Positions 7,337-16,268 of a stretch of DNA of 64,000 nucleotides are shown here, one piece after another; within the stretch, counting starts at the first letter, position 1, and each line of letters starts with the position of its first letter. Below the pieces are notes generated by a model, which was not told the origin of the DNA, did no database searches, and saw nothing but the letters and a program-made list of their open reading frames with translations. Location: contig NZ_JQED01000035.1 in assembly GCF_000764225.1 (NCBI RefSeq), positions 1-64,000 of the forward strand, given 5' to 3'. This DNA is from Colwellia psychrerythraea (lineage in GTDB: Bacteria; Pseudomonadota; Gammaproteobacteria; Enterobacterales; Alteromonadaceae). A program made the position numbers and the translations under genes.

Positions 7337-10237
7337 TTATGTTTTAACAACGTCCCCCCCATTTTTATTTTTTAAGTACTTCGCTTGTCGCTGACTGAAT
7401 TGGGCATATTCTGCTTGCCATTTGGACGGCTCATCAACTTTCGTTGCTTGCACCGCTGTTACCTTATATTCAGGACAGTTAGTTGCCCAATCCGAATTGT
7501 CAGTGGTGACCACATTGGCGCCACTTAACGGATGATGGAAAGTAGTATAAACCACGCCAGGTTGAACACGTTGGCTAATGAGGGCGCGCAATGCCGTTGT
7601 ACCTGCGCGACTGGCAATACCGACCCAGTCGCCATCACTGAGTCCACGATCTTCAGCATCATTCGGGTGAATTTCTAATACGTCTTCATCATGCCAAACT
7701 TGGTTTTCGGTACGTCTTGTTTGTGCTCCGACATTGTATTGGCTTAATATTCGACCTGTAGTCAATAACAACGGAAAATGCTTATTCGCTTTTTCAGGGG
7801 TAGCGACATACTCAGTAATAGCAAACTTGCCTTTTTCGCCCACAAAATCTTCGGTGTGCATAATTGGCGTACCGAGTGGTGTTTTTTCATTACATGGCCA
7901 TTGAATAGAACCAAGTTGCTCTAATCTTTCATAACTGACACCCGCAAATGTTGGTGTTAAGCGGGCAATTTCATCCATTATCTCACTGGGATGATCGTAA
8001 TCCATTTCATAACCGAGTACTTTGGCAAGAGCAACTGTCACTTGCCAATCTTCCATACCTGCTAGAGCTGGCATCAGTTTTCGTACGCGAGAAATGCGTC
8101 GCTCAGCATTAGTAAAAGTACCATTTTTTTCCATAAATGATGAGCCTGGTAAAAATACATGGGCGTATTTTGCCGTCTCATTAAGGAAGATATCTTGCAC
8201 AATAATACACTTCATTGCGCTTAAGGCTTTTTGTACATGCTGGGTGTTTGGATCTGATTGGGCAATATCTTCGCCTTGGCAGTACAAACCTTTAAAGTCA
8301 CCGTGTATTGCAGCTTCGAACATATTTGGAATACGCAAGCCAGGCTCACAATCTAATGAAACGTCCCACTCTTGTTCAAATAAGTTACGTGTGCTTTCAT
8401 CGCTCACATGGCGGTATCCTGGTAGCTCATGAGGAAAGGATCCCATATCACAAGAGCCTTGCACATTATTTTGGCCACGTAGTGGATTAACGCCAACACC
8501 TTCACGGCCAATGTTGCCGGTAACCATTGCTAAGTTAGCAATGGCCATGACAGATGAACTGCCTTGAGAATGTTCTGTGACACCTAAACCGTAGTAAATA
8601 GCGCCATTGTCTCCGCTAGCATACAATCTGGCAGCGGCGCGTAGTTCTGTCGCGTCGACACCCGTGATTTCCATAGTGTTTTCAGGTGAATGGCGCTGGT
8701 CTTGAATATGTTTATACCATTGCTGGAAGCTAGCATCATCACAACGACTTTGAATGAAATTAACATCTTCCAAACCTTCATCTACAATGACATGGGCGAG
8801 CGCGTTAATTAATGCCACATTAGTGCCTGGGCGCAGTTTAAGATGATGTTGTGCTTTAGTATGTGGGCTGTCGATAAGGTCGATGCTGCGCGGATCGGCA
8901 ACAACTAACTTAGCACCTTGGCGTAAACGGCTTTTAAGTAATGAACCAAAGACTGGATGCGCGTCGGTAGGGTTAGCGCCAATAATGAGTACCACATCAG
9001 CTTGCATTACCGATTCAAAGGTTTGTGTTCCTGCAGACTCGTTTAGCGTAGCCTTTAGGCCATAACCTGTTGGTGAATGACAAACTCGGGCACACGTATC
9101 AACATTATTATTTTGAAATACAGCACGTACTAGTTTTTGTACCAAATAGGTTTCTTCATTGGTACAGCGAGATGAGGTTATCGCGCCTATACTATTGCGG
9201 CCATGCTCATCTTGAATATCGTTCAAGCGTTTAGCTGCAAAGGCTAAAGCTTCTTCCCAGCTTACTTCACGCCAGTCTTGTTCGATATTATCGCGTATCA
9301 TTGGACTCGTTATTCTGTCCTGATGCGTTGCGTAGCCAAAAGCAAAGCGGCCTTTAACACAAGAGTGTCCTTGGTTTGCTTTACCATTTTTATCTGGCAC
9401 CATTCTTATGACTTTATCGCCTTGCATATCGGCACGGAATGAACAACCTACACCACAGTAAGCACAGGTAGTAATGATGCTATGGTCCGGTTGGCCATTA
9501 TCTATAACTGATTTCTCAGTCAGTGTTGCTGTAGGACAAGCTTGTACACAAGCACCACATGATACACAGTCTGATTCGATAAAGTTATTGTCTTGGCCAG
9601 TACTTATACGCGAATCAAAGCCTCTACCTTCAACGGTTAAAGCAAAGGTACCTTGTACTTCTTCACAGGCTCTGACACAGCGAGAACAGGCAATACATTT
9701 AGAATCATCAAAGCTGAAATAAGGGTTTGACGAATCAGTTGCACCGTCAAGATGATTTTTTCCTTCAAAACCATAGCGCACCTCACGTAAACCGACGGCA
9801 CCTGCCATATCTTGTAACTCACAGTCGCCATTGGCAGGGCAGGTAAGACAATCTAATGGATGGTCAGAAATGTAAAGTTCCATCACATTACGGCGCAATG
9901 TTGCTATTTTCGGGTTTTGTGTTTGTACCTTCATTCCTTCTCTTACAGGAGTAGTACAGGAAGCTGGCATACCGCGCATGCCTTCAATTTCTACTGCACA
10001 CAAGCGACAAGAGCCAAAGGCTTCTAAATTATCACTCGCACATAATTTGGGAATATTAATATCAGCAATAGCGGCGGCGCGTAAAACGGAGGTTCCTTCA
10101 GGCACGACAATATCAACACCATCAATTTGTACACTAACTTGTAACGTAGACTTAGAAGGGGGGGTGCCTAAGTCTTTACTAAGGTCGGCTGGTTGATTGA
10201 CAGCAGGCTCTGTTTTGGGATCATAATAAGTTATCAT
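7337..10237 (-). CDS. fdsA: NAD-dependent formate dehydrogenase, molybdenum alpha subunit
   Basis: Catalytic subunit, 966 residues from the ATG at 10237. In order: an N-terminal [2Fe-2S] domain (Cys66, 77, 80, 94), a His-Cys3 [4Fe-4S] site (near 126-139), two ferredoxin clusters (Cys181-191 and Cys224-234), and a CxxCGxGC cluster (258-265, with Cys293). The molybdopterin domain follows. Cys386 in TCARVCHSPT is the expected Mo ligand, so this is a cysteine, not a selenocysteine, enzyme. It oxidises formate to CO2 with NAD+ in the cytoplasm. The longer frame to 10279 lies inside fdsB; the chosen ATG has AAAGG upstream and starts one base after the fdsB stop. In this cluster it can oxidise C1 units from betaine demethylation. 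Confidence 0.95.
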   Translation of the reverse strand: MITYYDPKTEPAVNQPADLSKDLGTPPSKSTLQVSVQIDGVDIVVPEGTSVLRAAAIADINIPKLCASDNLEAFGSCRLCAVEIEGMRGMPASCTTPVREGMKVQTQNPKIATLRRNVMELYISDHPLDCLTCPANGDCELQDMAGAVGLREVRYGFEGKNHLDGATDSSNPYFSFDDSKCIACSRCVRACEEVQGTFALTVEGRGFDSRISTGQDNNFIESDCVSCGACVQACPTATLTEKSVIDNGQPDHSIITTCAYCGVGCSFRADMQGDKVIRMVPDKNGKANQGHSCVKGRFAFGYATHQDRITSPMIRDNIEQDWREVSWEEALAFAAKRLNDIQDEHGRNSIGAITSSRCTNEETYLVQKLVRAVFQNNNVDTCARVCHSPTGYGLKATLNESAGTQTFESVMQADVVLIIGANPTDAHPVFGSLLKSRLRQGAKLVVADPRSIDLIDSPHTKAQHHLKLRPGTNVALINALAHVIVDEGLEDVNFIQSRCDDASFQQWYKHIQDQRHSPENTMEITGVDATELRAAARLYASGDNGAIYYGLGVTEHSQGSSSVMAIANLAMVTGNIGREGVGVNPLRGQNNVQGSCDMGSFPHELPGYRHVSDESTRNLFEQEWDVSLDCEPGLRIPNMFEAAIHGDFKGLYCQGEDIAQSDPNTQHVQKALSAMKCIIVQDIFLNETAKYAHVFLPGSSFMEKNGTFTNAERRISRVRKLMPALAGMEDWQVTVALAKVLGYEMDYDHPSEIMDEIARLTPTFAGVSYERLEQLGSIQWPCNEKTPLGTPIMHTEDFVGEKGKFAITEYVATPEKANKHFPLLLTTGRILSQYNVGAQTRRTENQVWHDEDVLEIHPNDAEDRGLSDGDWVGIASRAGTTALRALISQRVQPGVVYTTFHHPLSGANVVTTDNSDWATNCPEYKVTAVQATKVDEPSKWQAEYAQFSQRQAKYLKNKNGGDVVKT

Positions 10238-10238
10238 T

Positions 10239-11852
10239 TTATTGAGCCTTTTGTGTTGACGGATGTGGCAAAAAATCATCAGGGAAAAATTTCAGTGCAC
10301 TGCGTACTGGAAATGGCGTCATACCGCCCATAGCACACAAAGAACCGAACTCCATGGTGTCACATAGATCATGTAATAAGTCTACGCTGTCTTGTCGTTG
10401 TTGCGGGTCATTTTTTTCATCGGTAATTTTATCAATAACTTCGACACCGCGTACGGCGCCAATACGGCATGGGGTACATTTACCACACGATTCTACTTCA
10501 CAAAACTCCATGGCAAAACGCGCTTGTGCTGCCATATCGACTGTGTCATCAAAAGCAACAATACCACCATGACCTAACACAGCACCAATGCTGGAAAACT
10601 CTTCATAATCAAGCGCTGTATCCCATTGTTCTTCTGGTAAATAAGCACCTAAAGGTCCACCGACTTGCACACTGCGCATGGCCCGTTTGCTTTTACAGCC
10701 ATTGCCATATTGTTGTAGTAACTCATTTAGCGAAATACCAAAAGCTAATTCAACTAAACCACCTTGGGCAATATTACCTGCTAATTGAATGGGTAGGGTG
10801 CCACGAGAGCGACCCATGCCGAAGTCACGATAGCTCTCACCACCATGGCTTAAAATATAGGGTACAGAAGCGAGGGATATGACGTTATTTACTACAGTAG
10901 GTTGACCAAATAAACCTTCAATAGCAGGTAATGGGGGTTTAGCGCGCACTAAGCCACGTTTGCCTTCAAGGCTTTCTAATAATGAAGTTTCCTCACCACA
11001 AATATACGCACCAGCACCTAAACGGACTTCTAGGTGAAAACTGTGCTCACTACCACAAATATTATCACCTAGATAACCGGCTGTTTTTGCATTATCAATT
11101 GCTTGATTTAAAATGCTGTGAGCTTGTGGGTATTCACTGCGTAAATAAATATAACCTTGATCTGCTCCTACGCTAAGGCCCGCTATTATCATGCCTTCTA
11201 TTAGCACTAAAGGATCACCTTCCATTAACATACGGTCGGCAAAAGTACCTGAATCACCTTCATCAGCATTACAAACAATATATTTCTGCTGTTCTGGTTC
11301 ATCCAATACTGTTTGCCACTTTATTCCCGTAGGAAATGCTGCGCCGCCACGACCTCGTAAGCCAGACTCTTTTACTTCATCGACTAATTGTTGTGAAGTT
11401 TTGCTTAAGGCATTGCTTAAGCCGACAAAGCCGCCATGAGTAATATAATCTTCAACATCAATGGGATCGATAATGCCTACGCGGGCAAATGTTAATCTCT
11501 GCTGAGATTTAAACCAGGGTAATTCTTCGGTTAATCCAAGGCATAGTGGGTGTTCACTAATATCATCAAAACAATGCTGATTAATGATGTTGTTAACATC
11601 TTCCGCTTGCACAGGACCATAAGCAACACGGCCCTTTGGTGTACTGATTTCTAATAGAGGTTCTAACCAGAACATCCCGCGAGAGCCATTTCTTACGAGA
11701 GTTGCTGCTAGCTCTGGTTGTGCGTTAAGTACACTTTCAACCTGTTTTGCTACTTTATCACTGCCACGAGAACGAGCTGTGGTATCTAAAGAAACAAAAA
11801 TTTTTCGTGACGTTATTGGCAATGAGCTGTCATCGGAAAGTGAGTGATTCAT
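10239..11852 (-). CDS. fdsB: NAD-dependent formate dehydrogenase, beta (NADH/FMN) subunit
   Basis: NuoF-like subunit, 537 residues. The FMN/NAD region shows GLRGRGGAAFPTGIKW and GAGAYICGEETSLLESLEG. The C-terminal [4Fe-4S] site is ESCGKCTPCRIGAVRG. The N-terminal 130 residues form an extra thioredoxin-like domain, as in other FdsB proteins. It accepts electrons from FdsA and reduces NAD+. GGAG lies 6 bases before the ATG, which overlaps the fdsG stop (ATGA). The gene is tightly packed with fdsG and fdsA. Confidence 0.94.
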   Translation of the reverse strand: MNHSLSDDSSLPITSRKIFVSLDTTARSRGSDKVAKQVESVLNAQPELAATLVRNGSRGMFWLEPLLEISTPKGRVAYGPVQAEDVNNIINQHCFDDISEHPLCLGLTEELPWFKSQQRLTFARVGIIDPIDVEDYITHGGFVGLSNALSKTSQQLVDEVKESGLRGRGGAAFPTGIKWQTVLDEPEQQKYIVCNADEGDSGTFADRMLMEGDPLVLIEGMIIAGLSVGADQGYIYLRSEYPQAHSILNQAIDNAKTAGYLGDNICGSEHSFHLEVRLGAGAYICGEETSLLESLEGKRGLVRAKPPLPAIEGLFGQPTVVNNVISLASVPYILSHGGESYRDFGMGRSRGTLPIQLAGNIAQGGLVELAFGISLNELLQQYGNGCKSKRAMRSVQVGGPLGAYLPEEQWDTALDYEEFSSIGAVLGHGGIVAFDDTVDMAAQARFAMEFCEVESCGKCTPCRIGAVRGVEVIDKITDEKNDPQQRQDSVDLLHDLCDTMEFGSLCAMGGMTPFPVRSALKFFPDDFLPHPSTQKAQ

Positions 11853-12340
11853 TTTAACTCCAACGAATAAGTATTTATCGATTTAATAATTTGTTCAAAC
11901 TTTTGTAGATCTAATTCACCATGAATATCATCACCAATTCGAATTGCTGGCGAGCACGCACAATTACCCAAACAATAAACGGGCTCTAAAGTAAATTGTC
12001 TATCTTTACTCGTTTGATGGTAATCAATTGACAAACTTTGTTTGATATTTTCCTCTAATGTACGTGAACCCATGGCTTGGCATGATTCACCCCGACAGAT
12101 TTCAATAACATGAGCGCCTGGTTCTTCAGTACGAAAATGATGGTAAAAACTAATCACCCCATGAACTTCAGCTTTAGATACATTTAAAGCTTTGGCGATT
12201 AAAGGCAGTGCATTGGACGGAATAAAAGACAAGTCGTTCTGAATGGCATGTAATATGGGTAACATAGCGCCGGGCAATGTTTGGTTTTGCTCGATAATGG
12301 TCGCAATTTTTTGCAGGCCTTGCTCGTTGGTAGCAGTCAT
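11849..12340 (-). CDS. fdsG: NAD-dependent formate dehydrogenase, gamma subunit
   Basis: NuoE-like thioredoxin-fold [2Fe-2S] protein, 163 residues. The four cysteine ligands are in CRGESCQAMG and CLGNCACSPAI. It forms the electron-transfer module with FdsB. This is the first gene of the minus-strand fdsGBA-fdhD-fdsD operon, with AGAGGAT as ribosome site. The promoter must lie in the interval shared with gbdR, where two FNR-like boxes occur. Confidence 0.93.
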   Translation of the reverse strand: MTATNEQGLQKIATIIEQNQTLPGAMLPILHAIQNDLSFIPSNALPLIAKALNVSKAEVHGVISFYHHFRTEEPGAHVIEICRGESCQAMGSRTLEENIKQSLSIDYHQTSKDRQFTLEPVYCLGNCACSPAIRIGDDIHGELDLQKFEQIIKSINTYSLELK

Positions 12341-12604
12341 AATGATCCTCTGGGCATTTTACATTAGTAGCATTATCAAATAAGTGATTATATTAAATAT
12401 AGCCGATTAAGACATCTTCATAGCTAATTGAGACATTTGTTCTTGGTAAATACCATTAAAAAATCGTATGTTTTTTGAACGTCAAATCAATTGCTTATCA
12501 TAATATGTCGTTAATGGGCATGAATAGCGTCGTAATTGGGATGATTTTAAAGTACTGTGAATCTATTGTATCCGTAGATTTAAACTTTGAACTTTCAGCT
12601 TTTA

Positions 12605-12618
12605 TTGATTTATATCAC
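12605..12618. promoter_or_regulatory. Near-perfect FNR-type box
   Basis: TTGATTTATATCAC differs from TTGAT-N4-ATCAA at one position. It lies 29 bases upstream of a perfect box, in the fdsG-gbdR interval. Confidence 0.4.
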
Positions 12619-12646
12619 TGGTTGTTGTTAATTAAAGTCTGGCTTT

Positions 12647-12660
12647 TTGATCTGTATCAA
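12647..12660. promoter_or_regulatory. Perfect FNR-type box upstream of gbdR
   Basis: TTGATCTGTATCAA matches TTGAT-N4-ATCAA exactly, about 125 bases before the gbdR-like start codon and about 310 bases before fdsG. Fnr-family binding is inferred. Confidence 0.6.
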
Positions 12661-12782
12661 TATCTAGATAGTAAATTTTACCTGTTGGATTTAAAAAGGA
12701 AAAAGTAAAGTTATTAAGAAAATCGACACACTGTTTTTTAATCAAAACTACAATAATAATAAAAACTGCAATAATAGTAGGA

Positions 12783-13847
12783 ATGAATAACATGCCATCA
12801 ATAAATCAAAATAGCAGTCAGAGACAAATTAAATGTAAACACGTTGGTTTTCTATTACAACCCAACTTTACCATGTTAGCACTATCATCAGCAATTGAGC
12901 CAATGCGAATGGCCAATCAATTATCTGGAGAGAATTTATATCGTTGGACCATCCTGAGTGAAGATGGGCGTGTTGTTACTGCCAGTGATGGCTTAAGAGT
13001 TGAGGTTGATTCTGGTATCAATAATTATGTTGAATTTGATACTGTCTTAGTTTGTGGTGGTGTTGATATAAAAGGCACTGTTACTCGAAAAGTACTGAGC
13101 TGGTTAACTCATTTATCACGTTGTAATATTATGCTAGGTGGCATCTGTACAGGCAGTTATTTATTAGCAAAAGCGGGTTTGTTAGATGGCTATCAAAGCA
13201 CCATTCACTGGGAATTACTGGCAAGTTGCCAGGAAGAATTTCCCTTAGTAAAAAGCTCAAATCAACTATTTATGCTTGATCGAGATCGCATGACTTGCTC
13301 AGGTGGTACCGCACCCATGGATATGATGTTGCAAGTAATTTCTAAAGAGTATGGTAAAGCATTAACAACGGCTATTTCAGACATGTTCTCCCATGAAAAC
13401 ATTCGTGATGAAAATGACCAGCAACGCATACCACTGCAACATATTGTTGGTGCTACTCAGTCGAAATTGCAAGATGTAGTCGCCTTAATGGAAGCAAATA
13501 TTGAAGAAATATTGTGCCTAGATGAATTAGCCAGTTTTGTTGATTTATCTCGACGTCAATTGGAGCGACTGTTTCAAAAATATCTTGACTGCTCGCCACA
13601 TCGTTACTACTTACAGTTGCGATTAGGTAAAGCACGTCAGCTATTAAAGCAAACCAATATGTCTATTATTGAAATCGCCATAGCCTGTGGTTTTGTTTCT
13701 ACGCCACATTTTAGTAAATGTTACCGTAATTCATTTAATATCCCGCCTCGAGATGAACGTAACATTTTGGCTAAAAACAAACAATTTGCTGCCAGTAATG
13801 AGTCCAGTTTGGGATCAGTTAAAATTCAGCATCAGCAACATCATTAG
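12783..13847 (+). CDS. gbdR: GbdR-like AraC-family regulator of betaine catabolism
   Basis: Regulator of 354 residues with two domains. The N-terminal DJ-1/PfpI (glutamine amidotransferase-like) sensor has GGICTGSYLLAKAGLLDG and SGGTAPMDMML. The C-terminal pair of AraC helix-turn-helix motifs (about 230-330) includes LSRRQLERLFQKYL and IAIACGFVSTPHFSKCYR. This architecture is that of GbdR, which activates gbcAB and dgcAB in response to betaine or dimethylglycine. GTAGG lies before the ATG. The gene sits in the middle of the betaine cluster. The call rests on architecture and neighbourhood; a CdhR- or ArgR-type paralogue is the alternative. Confidence 0.88.
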   Translation: MNNMPSINQNSSQRQIKCKHVGFLLQPNFTMLALSSAIEPMRMANQLSGENLYRWTILSEDGRVVTASDGLRVEVDSGINNYVEFDTVLVCGGVDIKGTVTRKVLSWLTHLSRCNIMLGGICTGSYLLAKAGLLDGYQSTIHWELLASCQEEFPLVKSSNQLFMLDRDRMTCSGGTAPMDMMLQVISKEYGKALTTAISDMFSHENIRDENDQQRIPLQHIVGATQSKLQDVVALMEANIEEILCLDELASFVDLSRRQLERLFQKYLDCSPHRYYLQLRLGKARQLLKQTNMSIIEIAIACGFVSTPHFSKCYRNSFNIPPRDERNILAKNKQFAASNESSLGSVKIQHQQHH

Positions 13848-13864
13848 GCAATAAAATACTTAAA

Positions 13865-13896
13865 GATACCGTTTAGAATCGAAGCTAAACGGTATC
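13865..13896 (+). terminator. Perfect 12-bp hairpin after gbdR
   Basis: GATACCGTTTAG (13865-13876) pairs with CTAAACGGTATC (13885-13896) around an 8-base loop, just downstream of the gbdR stop. No T run follows, so it may be a Rho-independent terminator of poor quality, a processing site or an mRNA-stabilising hairpin. Confidence 0.5.
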
Positions 13897-13927
13897 AATA
13901 TAGCTGAATTTATGCATACTAGGCGAT

Positions 13928-15820
13928 ATGAAATTATCCTCTATGTTAACTTCTGAAATCTCAGAAAAAAATCATTTACAAATCCAACAGAGTGGCCAAC
14001 GCCGTATTGACCGCATGGCGCAATCTGGTGTAGGTAAGTCTTCCTTATGGAGTCTCGCAGAAGTTGGCTGGACTGCGGGTCCGGTAACTTTCTTAGCGGC
14101 TCAAGGCGGATATTATCTGGGCTTTGGTACTTGGTTGCCAAATGAAAACTTGATATTTTTTGTCGGTTATACGGTATTAATGGGACTGATAGCCGTTTTA
14201 GTCAAATTCATCTATAAAGCGACAAAAGGGCAAGTGCTTGAAGATGCTAAAGAACAGTTGTTGCTGGTTATTGGCAGCATGCCTGATTTCATCCTCTCGG
14301 TCAGAGATCTTACCCTAAGCCGCATGGAGCCTGAATCTCGGCGCTATGAATCGGCGCGTATTTTGTTACAAAAGTCAGACCTTGGTCCGCAATGGTTAAC
14401 ACTTGCGGTAAATAGCATCATTGATTCCCCTGTGATTGCGCAAGCTGTTGCTAATATTGAAGTTTACTGGCGTGCAGGAATGTACAGTCGTATTCATGAT
14501 ATAAACCAAGAGCTTTCTACAGAAATTTCTGCTGCTTTGGTGAGCTTAGAGCAAGATCGTCCACGCTTGGCCAGGTTATTAGAGCAACGACTACAAGGTA
14601 ATAAGAATACCTTGCGAAGTGGTGTTGAGCGAGAACCCTTTTTCATTGAACGAATATTTTCAGCTATTGAAGAAGATAACGAAGACATCATGGGGTTAAG
14701 TGATGTAGAAGAGGTTCTAACCTTAGCGTTTGAATTGTTGTCTGGCCGACGCATTCCTATGCTAGTGGTTAACTGCGTTGGCTCATCGCAATTGATGAAT
14801 GCTACTGATAAGTTGGAAAAAGAACGCTCCAAATATCGTATTGCCCGAGCTCGCGGTTATAGTCAACTTTTAGCGTTAGCAAACTTCTTAAGTGACAGTA
14901 ATTTGCTTGATTATTCAACGGTTGCCGAGCGCCTACCCAGCCGTGATTTATTACAAATTTGCCTTGATACCTTGGATGGACTTTGCCGGAATATTTGTGC
15001 TGACATTGAGTTAGTGAAAAAGCGTGAAAACGTTGATATGCGTGCGCTAAAGCTTAATCATAGTGTACTACTTAAAGCGTTGGATCTATATCAACAAGCC
15101 TATCGAAGTAGTGCTATGGTGATCAATGAACATGCAGATTTCTTAAAAGACATTAAGAGTTGGCAACGCATAAATCTTAAATATGCTGATGCTAACACCA
15201 AAGTATCGGTCACTGGTAAGCAGGGCTTACACATTATCGAACGTCATATACAGTTAACGGATGCGGATAAAATCACGGTGGTCAAAAAAATTGCCCATCA
15301 CTTTGATAGTCAAAGTATCTTGTCAAAGGGGCTAAGAAGGCGCAAAGAACAAAGTAATTGGCAGGTAAGTAATCAACAGGTACGTGCAGCGAAACAATTG
15401 GCTATAGACTTAGCTTTAGCATTAAACCCCTGTGTTTTTATAAGCCTACCTGAAGTTCAACGAGCGATATACTCTTCTAATTCTGTTGATTTAGGTAGCT
15501 TCGAGCCTGGTTTGAGTACCACCACGAAAGTGGGGTGGGGTGAGTCGGTAGCGAAAGAAGTACAAAAAGATATGGTGAAGGCGTCCGAGCAAATTGCCCA
15601 AGCGATCCATCGTTATTACGGCATTTGTTTAGGGGAGAAAGAACTCGACTTTATGCATCAAACCTATGGCATGGATAAACAAAACGTCCTTGATTATTAT
15701 CATGAAAATGAGCAAGGAGAACAATCAAGTAATGTTTTTGAGCCGCGCTCTCCTTTGATGATCCCCGAGGTTAAGTTTGCTTGGCGTAAAACATTAGCTT
15801 TATATCGAGAGCATGTATAA
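13928..15820 (+). CDS. Uncharacterised 630-residue membrane-anchored protein of the betaine cluster
   Basis: I do not recognise a named family. After about 45 polar residues there are two hydrophobic segments (about 48-66 and 77-97). A long, mostly helical and charged region of some 500 residues follows, rich in Leu, Glu and Arg, with no cysteine cluster or nucleotide-binding motif that I can see. It is therefore probably an inner-membrane protein with a large cytoplasmic domain. It lies between gbdR and the dipeptidase-dgcAB operon. The position suggests a link to betaine metabolism, but no function can be assigned. The first ATG (13928) lacks a strong ribosome site. Confidence 0.75.
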   Translation: MKLSSMLTSEISEKNHLQIQQSGQRRIDRMAQSGVGKSSLWSLAEVGWTAGPVTFLAAQGGYYLGFGTWLPNENLIFFVGYTVLMGLIAVLVKFIYKATKGQVLEDAKEQLLLVIGSMPDFILSVRDLTLSRMEPESRRYESARILLQKSDLGPQWLTLAVNSIIDSPVIAQAVANIEVYWRAGMYSRIHDINQELSTEISAALVSLEQDRPRLARLLEQRLQGNKNTLRSGVEREPFFIERIFSAIEEDNEDIMGLSDVEEVLTLAFELLSGRRIPMLVVNCVGSSQLMNATDKLEKERSKYRIARARGYSQLLALANFLSDSNLLDYSTVAERLPSRDLLQICLDTLDGLCRNICADIELVKKRENVDMRALKLNHSVLLKALDLYQQAYRSSAMVINEHADFLKDIKSWQRINLKYADANTKVSVTGKQGLHIIERHIQLTDADKITVVKKIAHHFDSQSILSKGLRRRKEQSNWQVSNQQVRAAKQLAIDLALALNPCVFISLPEVQRAIYSSNSVDLGSFEPGLSTTTKVGWGESVAKEVQKDMVKASEQIAQAIHRYYGICLGEKELDFMHQTYGMDKQNVLDYYHENEQGEQSSNVFEPRSPLMIPEVKFAWRKTLALYREHV

Positions 15821-16268
15821 TTCCGACGTCGAAAAAATACTTTACCCTGTTTGATTTATACACCGAATCTTTAACACAAATGAACGTTTTTAAACCTTGT
15901 CAATATATAATCATTCGACATGAATATGCTGATAAAGGGAGCCTTTTATACGCTAGGGACAGGAAGTCCCGACTGAAATAATGCCGAAGGAAGCTTCGTT
16001 AGCATCCTGCTAATAATCAATAACTCATTATAAAGCTTCGAATGAAAACTCTGCTAAATAGCTGAAACCGACAGCTTGCTTGATGTTGGATATCTGTGCA
16101 TTCTAAGTCGTTTTTTAGCTATCCAATTCACGACATCTACGCCGTTTTTAGTATGGTAGGTGTCGCATTCTCCCAAACCACGCTATTTGCCTTTGTTAGA
16201 CTGACTTTAATTTAAATTTGCCTGTGATTGATCAGTAAAGATCTCACAGCATTAATGAGGTTAATTTA
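15821..16268 (+). ncRNA. Candidate structured leader of the dipeptidase-dgc operon
   Basis: A 448-base gene-free stretch. Three small hairpins follow each other within 60 bases: GGGAC/GTCCC (15956-15970), CGAAG/CTTCG (15985-15998) and TTAGCA/TGCTAA (15999-16013). Further on, a 10-bp stem with one G-T pair (16131-16140 with 16156-16165) competes with a longer-range pairing of GATGT and TGGATA (16082-16092) to TATCCA and ACATC (16119-16137). Mutually exclusive pairings of this kind are a hallmark of regulatory leaders. I recognise no known riboswitch class, and it could also be an intergenic repeat. Confidence 0.35.

Larger units (their letters stand above)
12341..12782. promoter_or_regulatory. 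Divergent fdsG-gbdR regulatory region
   Basis: A 442-base interval between fdsG (minus) and the gbdR-like gene (plus). It contains one perfect and one near-perfect FNR-type box (listed separately) and a very AT-rich stretch just before gbdR. A 77-codon frame at 12475-12708 has no ribosome site and odd composition, and is not supported as a gene. Confidence 0.5.

Noticed and set aside
12475..12708. 77-codon frame upstream of gbdR
   Set aside because: No ribosome site, unusual Leu/Tyr/Ile-heavy composition, and it overlaps the FNR-type boxes of the promoter region.
15955..16015. Glycine riboswitch in the dgc operon leader
   Set aside because: CCGAAGG is present, but the flanking GGAGAG and CTCAGG-type core segments are not in order.
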